A program made the position numbers and the translations under genes. A stretch of 64,000 nucleotides of DNA from Pacificispira sp040217575 (GTDB lineage Bacteria > Pseudomonadota > Alphaproteobacteria > UBA8366 > Aestuariispiraceae), in the NCBI GenBank assembly GCA_040217575.1, contig JAVJPW010000005.1, positions 62,001 to 126,000 of the forward strand. Reading direction: 5' to 3'. Positions 61,621 through 64,000 of this stretch are shown in pieces. The notes beneath the pieces were generated by a model that searched no databases, was not told where the DNA came from, and saw only the letters and a list, made by a program, of their open reading frames with translations. Position 1 is the first letter of the stretch. Every line of letters begins with the position of its first letter.

Positions 61621-62663
61621 AGTACCTTCCGCTTCGATTGCATAAGAAGCCATAGGAAGAACGGTCCGCCGACCGCTCCCAGAATCAACCCGACCGGAAT
61701 TTCCGCCGGGATCGCAATTGTCCGCGCCAGAATGTCCGCAAGAACCATTAAGGTCGCCCCCGCCAGCATGGCGCCTGGAACCACAATCCGGTTATCCGGC
61801 CCGACGGCAAGGCGCACCAGATGGGGCACCACCAGCCCCACAAAACCAATAATTCCAGCGAATGAGACGGCTGCACCGACAGAAAGCGCAACGCCAAGGA
61901 CAATGCACCATTTCAGCGCAACAACATTCACGCCCATCTGCTGTGCTTCCGCTTCCCCCAATAGATAGCGATTCAAGTCCGGCGCCCGGGCCAGGAGAAA
62001 TGCCGTCGGAAACAAGATGCACACGCCGACAATGGCGGGCGCATTCCAACCGGCAACGGCCAGGCTTCCCAGGCTCCAGAAACTCAGGTCCCGCAACTGC
62101 TGGTCATCGGCAATGAACGTCATGGCGCCGATACCGGTCTGGGCGATGGCATTGATGGCAATTCCCGCCAACAGCATTGTCGGCACATCGACTTTCCCGC
62201 CGATCCCCCCAATGAATATTACGATGATGGTTGCAACCAGCGCCGCCAGAAACGCGGCCAGCGGTATGGCGAAAGATTGCAGGGTTTCCATGAAGGTCGG
62301 CGCAAGCGCAGCGCCCAGAACAATACAGGACACAGCCCCCAGGGCGGCCCCGCTGGATATGCCAAGAAGGGCGGGGTCCGCCAGCGGATTGCGGAACAGG
62401 ACCTGAAGTGCCGCGCCGCTTGCCCCCAATGCCGCCCCGACCAGAATGGCGAAGACAACACGCGGAAACCGGATCTGGGCTATGATCATATCCGCCCGGT
62501 TTTCCTGGTTCAGAAGCAGGCCCGACAGCAAATCTTTCAAATCCATCGGATAGGCACCAATGGATACCCCGGCAACGGTCGAGACGGCCAGTCCCAGACA
62601 GAGCAGTCCAATCAGCAGAGTCCGCTGCCGACGGCGATCGGAAGTCATTACGGGCAACACCAC
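61617..62663 (-). CDS. hmuU: Heme ABC transporter permease HmuU
   Basis: This FecCD-family permease of about 348 residues has roughly ten membrane helices. Typical segments are 'RFPRVVFAILVGAALGASGA', 'NPLADPALLGISSGAALGAV' and 'GFVGLVVPHLVRLAVGPDNR'. It moves heme, or another iron complex, from HmuT into the cytoplasm. The start may be GTG at 62663 or ATG at 62648. It begins within a few bases of the hmuT stop. Confidence 0.92.
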   Translation of the reverse strand: MVLPVMTSDRRRQRTLLIGLLCLGLAVSTVAGVSIGAYPMDLKDLLSGLLLNQENRADMIIAQIRFPRVVFAILVGAALGASGAALQVLFRNPLADPALLGISSGAALGAVSCIVLGAALAPTFMETLQSFAIPLAAFLAALVATIIVIFIGGIGGKVDVPTMLLAGIAINAIAQTGIGAMTFIADDQQLRDLSFWSLGSLAVAGWNAPAIVGVCILFPTAFLLARAPDLNRYLLGEAEAQQMGVNVVALKWCIVLGVALSVGAAVSFAGIIGFVGLVVPHLVRLAVGPDNRIVVPGAMLAGATLMVLADILARTIAIPAEIPVGLILGAVGGPFFLWLLMQSKRKVL

Positions 62664-62665
62664 CT

Positions 62666-63580
62666 TCAGGCCGGAGACAGCGGCTCCGGTACGTCGGAAA
62701 TGGAACCTTCACCATGCAGGAGCCCAGCCAGTTCCATGACCGCATCCGGCGTTCGCGGTCCAAATCCCAGCAACAGCAAACCGTTCATGGAAACGATGCG
62801 GTCGTTCTGGGCGGCATCAAGGGTCGCCAGTGCACCATCTTTCTTGATCGCATCCAGCCCGCCCAGTTCATTCACCACATGCTCCATCAACAAAATGACA
62901 TCGGGTCCGGATTCATGAAGCGCCTCCAGGGAGACGGGCCGGTAACCCTCGTAGTCCGTGAATGCCAGTTCCCCACCCGCCAGATCGATGATCGCTTCTG
63001 CCGCTGTTCCGGTTCCCGCCGCCATAACGTTGCCGTCGCGAAGCGAAAGCACGAACAGAACCCTGGGTCGGGATGAAAGCGTCGCAATGGATTGGGTCGC
63101 CCGTTCCCCGCGGGATGAAACTTCCTGAATCAGTCTTTCTGCATCTTCGGCCGCATCCACCAGGGCACCGACCTGGCGGATTTTTTCCAGCACACCCGGC
63201 AGGGAGAACTCGTCCGGAACCAACTGGATATCAAGCCCGGCGAACCGCAAGGTTTCCATGGCCTGCGGCGGTCCGGCATCGGATTCCGCAATCATCATCG
63301 AAGGGTTCAAGGACAGAATGCCTTCCGCCGAAAGGGCCCTCATATATCCTACTTTCGGAAGCGACAGCGCCTCCCGCGGGTAGATGGAGGTGGTGTCCAC
63401 CCCCACGATAAGATCCTGCCGGTTCAGAAAATACAGTGTCTCGGTGATTGATCCGCCGACGGACACCACGCGATCGCTGCTGTTGCCAAGGACAGGTACC
63501 GATCGCGTGGTCAACACGAATGGTGCCGCCAACGCGCCTGCGGCAAAGCTGCGGCGGTTAAGATATGTTGGATTAATCAT
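62666..63580 (-). CDS. hmuT: Heme-binding periplasmic protein HmuT
   Basis: This 304-residue class III solute-binding protein begins with a twin-arginine-type signal ('LNRRSFAAGALAAPFVL'). It continues with 'VVSVGGSITETLYFLNRQDL', 'MRALSAEGILSLNPSMMIA' and a C-terminal 'AELAGLLHGEG'-like helix. 'LSAEGILSLNP' is characteristic of the HmuT branch rather than siderophore or B12 binders. Export by Tat instead of Sec is inferred from the two arginines. It lies 32 bases after exbD. Confidence 0.92.
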   Translation of the reverse strand: MINPTYLNRRSFAAGALAAPFVLTTRSVPVLGNSSDRVVSVGGSITETLYFLNRQDLIVGVDTTSIYPREALSLPKVGYMRALSAEGILSLNPSMMIAESDAGPPQAMETLRFAGLDIQLVPDEFSLPGVLEKIRQVGALVDAAEDAERLIQEVSSRGERATQSIATLSSRPRVLFVLSLRDGNVMAAGTGTAAEAIIDLAGGELAFTDYEGYRPVSLEALHESGPDVILLMEHVVNELGGLDAIKKDGALATLDAAQNDRIVSMNGLLLLGFGPRTPDAVMELAGLLHGEGSISDVPEPLSPA

Positions 63581-63612
63581 TCAGGGGTTCTCCAGCCTGT
63601 CTTTGGATCTGC

Positions 63613-64000
63613 CTATCGCACTTCGGCGATGATCTGGGCGCTGGCGATGTTGTTGGCCTGAAGAAAAGCCAGCACATCCAGCAATTTCTGGGACTCGCTA
63701 TCTGGTTCCACGACCAGAACGACCGGGCGATCCGGTTCTTGCGAATGGCGGGACAGCAGTGTTTGCTTTGCCGCTTCCCAGTCGGTCGGCGATTGTCCGT
63801 CAATCTGGTAGAAAGGGCCTTGGCTGCGCACCACGACGGTAAGCGGCGCGTCGCTTTCCGGTGCGGAAAGCGTTGTTTCCTCCGTATTCGGGAAAACCGC
63901 ATCCAGGGCGATCTGGGCGGAATTTGCCGTCAGCACCATGAAGATGATCAACATGAACAAGACGTCGATCAATGGTGTCAGGTCCGCGACCATCGCCCAT
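63613..64000 (-). CDS. exbD: ExbD/TolR family biopolymer transport protein (5' end beyond window)
   Basis: The frame is open to the right edge. The visible part of about 129 residues has the ExbD membrane helix with the essential aspartate ('DLTPLIDVLFMLIIFMVLTA') and the periplasmic domain ('VVVRSQGPFYQIDGQ', 'VVLVVEPDSESQKLLDVLAF'). ExbD with ExbB uses the proton gradient to drive TonB-dependent outer-membrane heme receptors. A start at ATG 63993 is conceivable but would remove the short cytoplasmic tail, so the true start is probably outside. Linkage to hmuTUV supports a heme uptake role. Confidence 0.88.
   Translation of the reverse strand, partial: WAMVADLTPLIDVLFMLIIFMVLTANSAQIALDAVFPNTEETTLSAPESDAPLTVVVRSQGPFYQIDGQSPTDWEAAKQTLLSRHSQEPDRPVVLVVEPDSESQKLLDVLAFLQANNIASAQIIAEVR

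Overview
The window reads as one chromosomal segment of an alphaproteobacterium with moderately high GC (just under 60 % by eye). The clearest evidence is gene order. From about 21.3 to 54.8 kb it carries a block familiar from this class: rpsB-tsf-pyrH-frr-uppS-cdsA-dxr-rseP-bamA-ompH-lpxD-fabZ-lpxA-lpxI-lpxB, then gltA, gltX, comEC, lexA-moeA-moaC-trpC-trpD-trpG, trpE-ppiD, and tpiA-secG-pyrG. LpxI is used instead of LpxH, and RseP has a single PDZ domain. I saw no tRNA, rRNA, CRISPR array, insertion sequence, prophage or broken gene. A Rhodospirillales-like lineage is a guess.

Left arm (1-14.9 kb, almost all minus strand). Two blocks encode an aerobic-CO-dehydrogenase-like molybdo-hydroxylase and its maturation: coxG, coxS, coxL, coxM (10.3-14.9 kb), and coxD, coxE, two half-length XdhC proteins and a truncated molybdopterin-binding/MobA-like gene (1-3.5 kb). 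The large subunit has the form II signature AYRGAGR, so its substrate is uncertain. Between the blocks lie a cyclic-nucleotide-binding/TolB-like/TPR protein and a ydbH-ynbE-ydbL operon. YdbH bridges inner and outer membranes for phospholipid transport. This operon is headed by an extra secreted TPR gene whose stop overlaps the ydbH start.

Transition (15-21.1 kb). A solitary Panacea-domain protein, an MFS exporter, a sodium:proton antiporter-like protein, a tandem universal stress protein and an Atm1-type ABC exporter.

Conserved core (21.1-54.8 kb). Translation factors, UMP kinase, undecaprenyl, CDP-DAG and isoprenoid synthesis, a site-2 protease, outer-membrane assembly and lipid A synthesis run in one direction with short or overlapping gaps. 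They face gltA and gltX. The DNA-uptake gene comEC converges on lexA. Molybdopterin and tryptophan genes follow lexA on the minus strand. A divergent polysaccharide deacetylase on the opposite strand separates trpE from trpGDC.

Right arm (54.8-64 kb). Accessory genes: an operon of a glutathione transferase, a polytopic membrane protein and a sulfotransferase; a secreted caspase-like protein with an SH3 domain; a tartrate/D-malate dehydrogenase; a PAS protein; and a heme-uptake operon exbD-hmuT-hmuU-hmuV that runs off the right end. The only spacer near 300 bases is 51,606-51,905, between ppiD and tpiA. It holds a candidate ppiD promoter and a small hairpin and nothing else I recognise.
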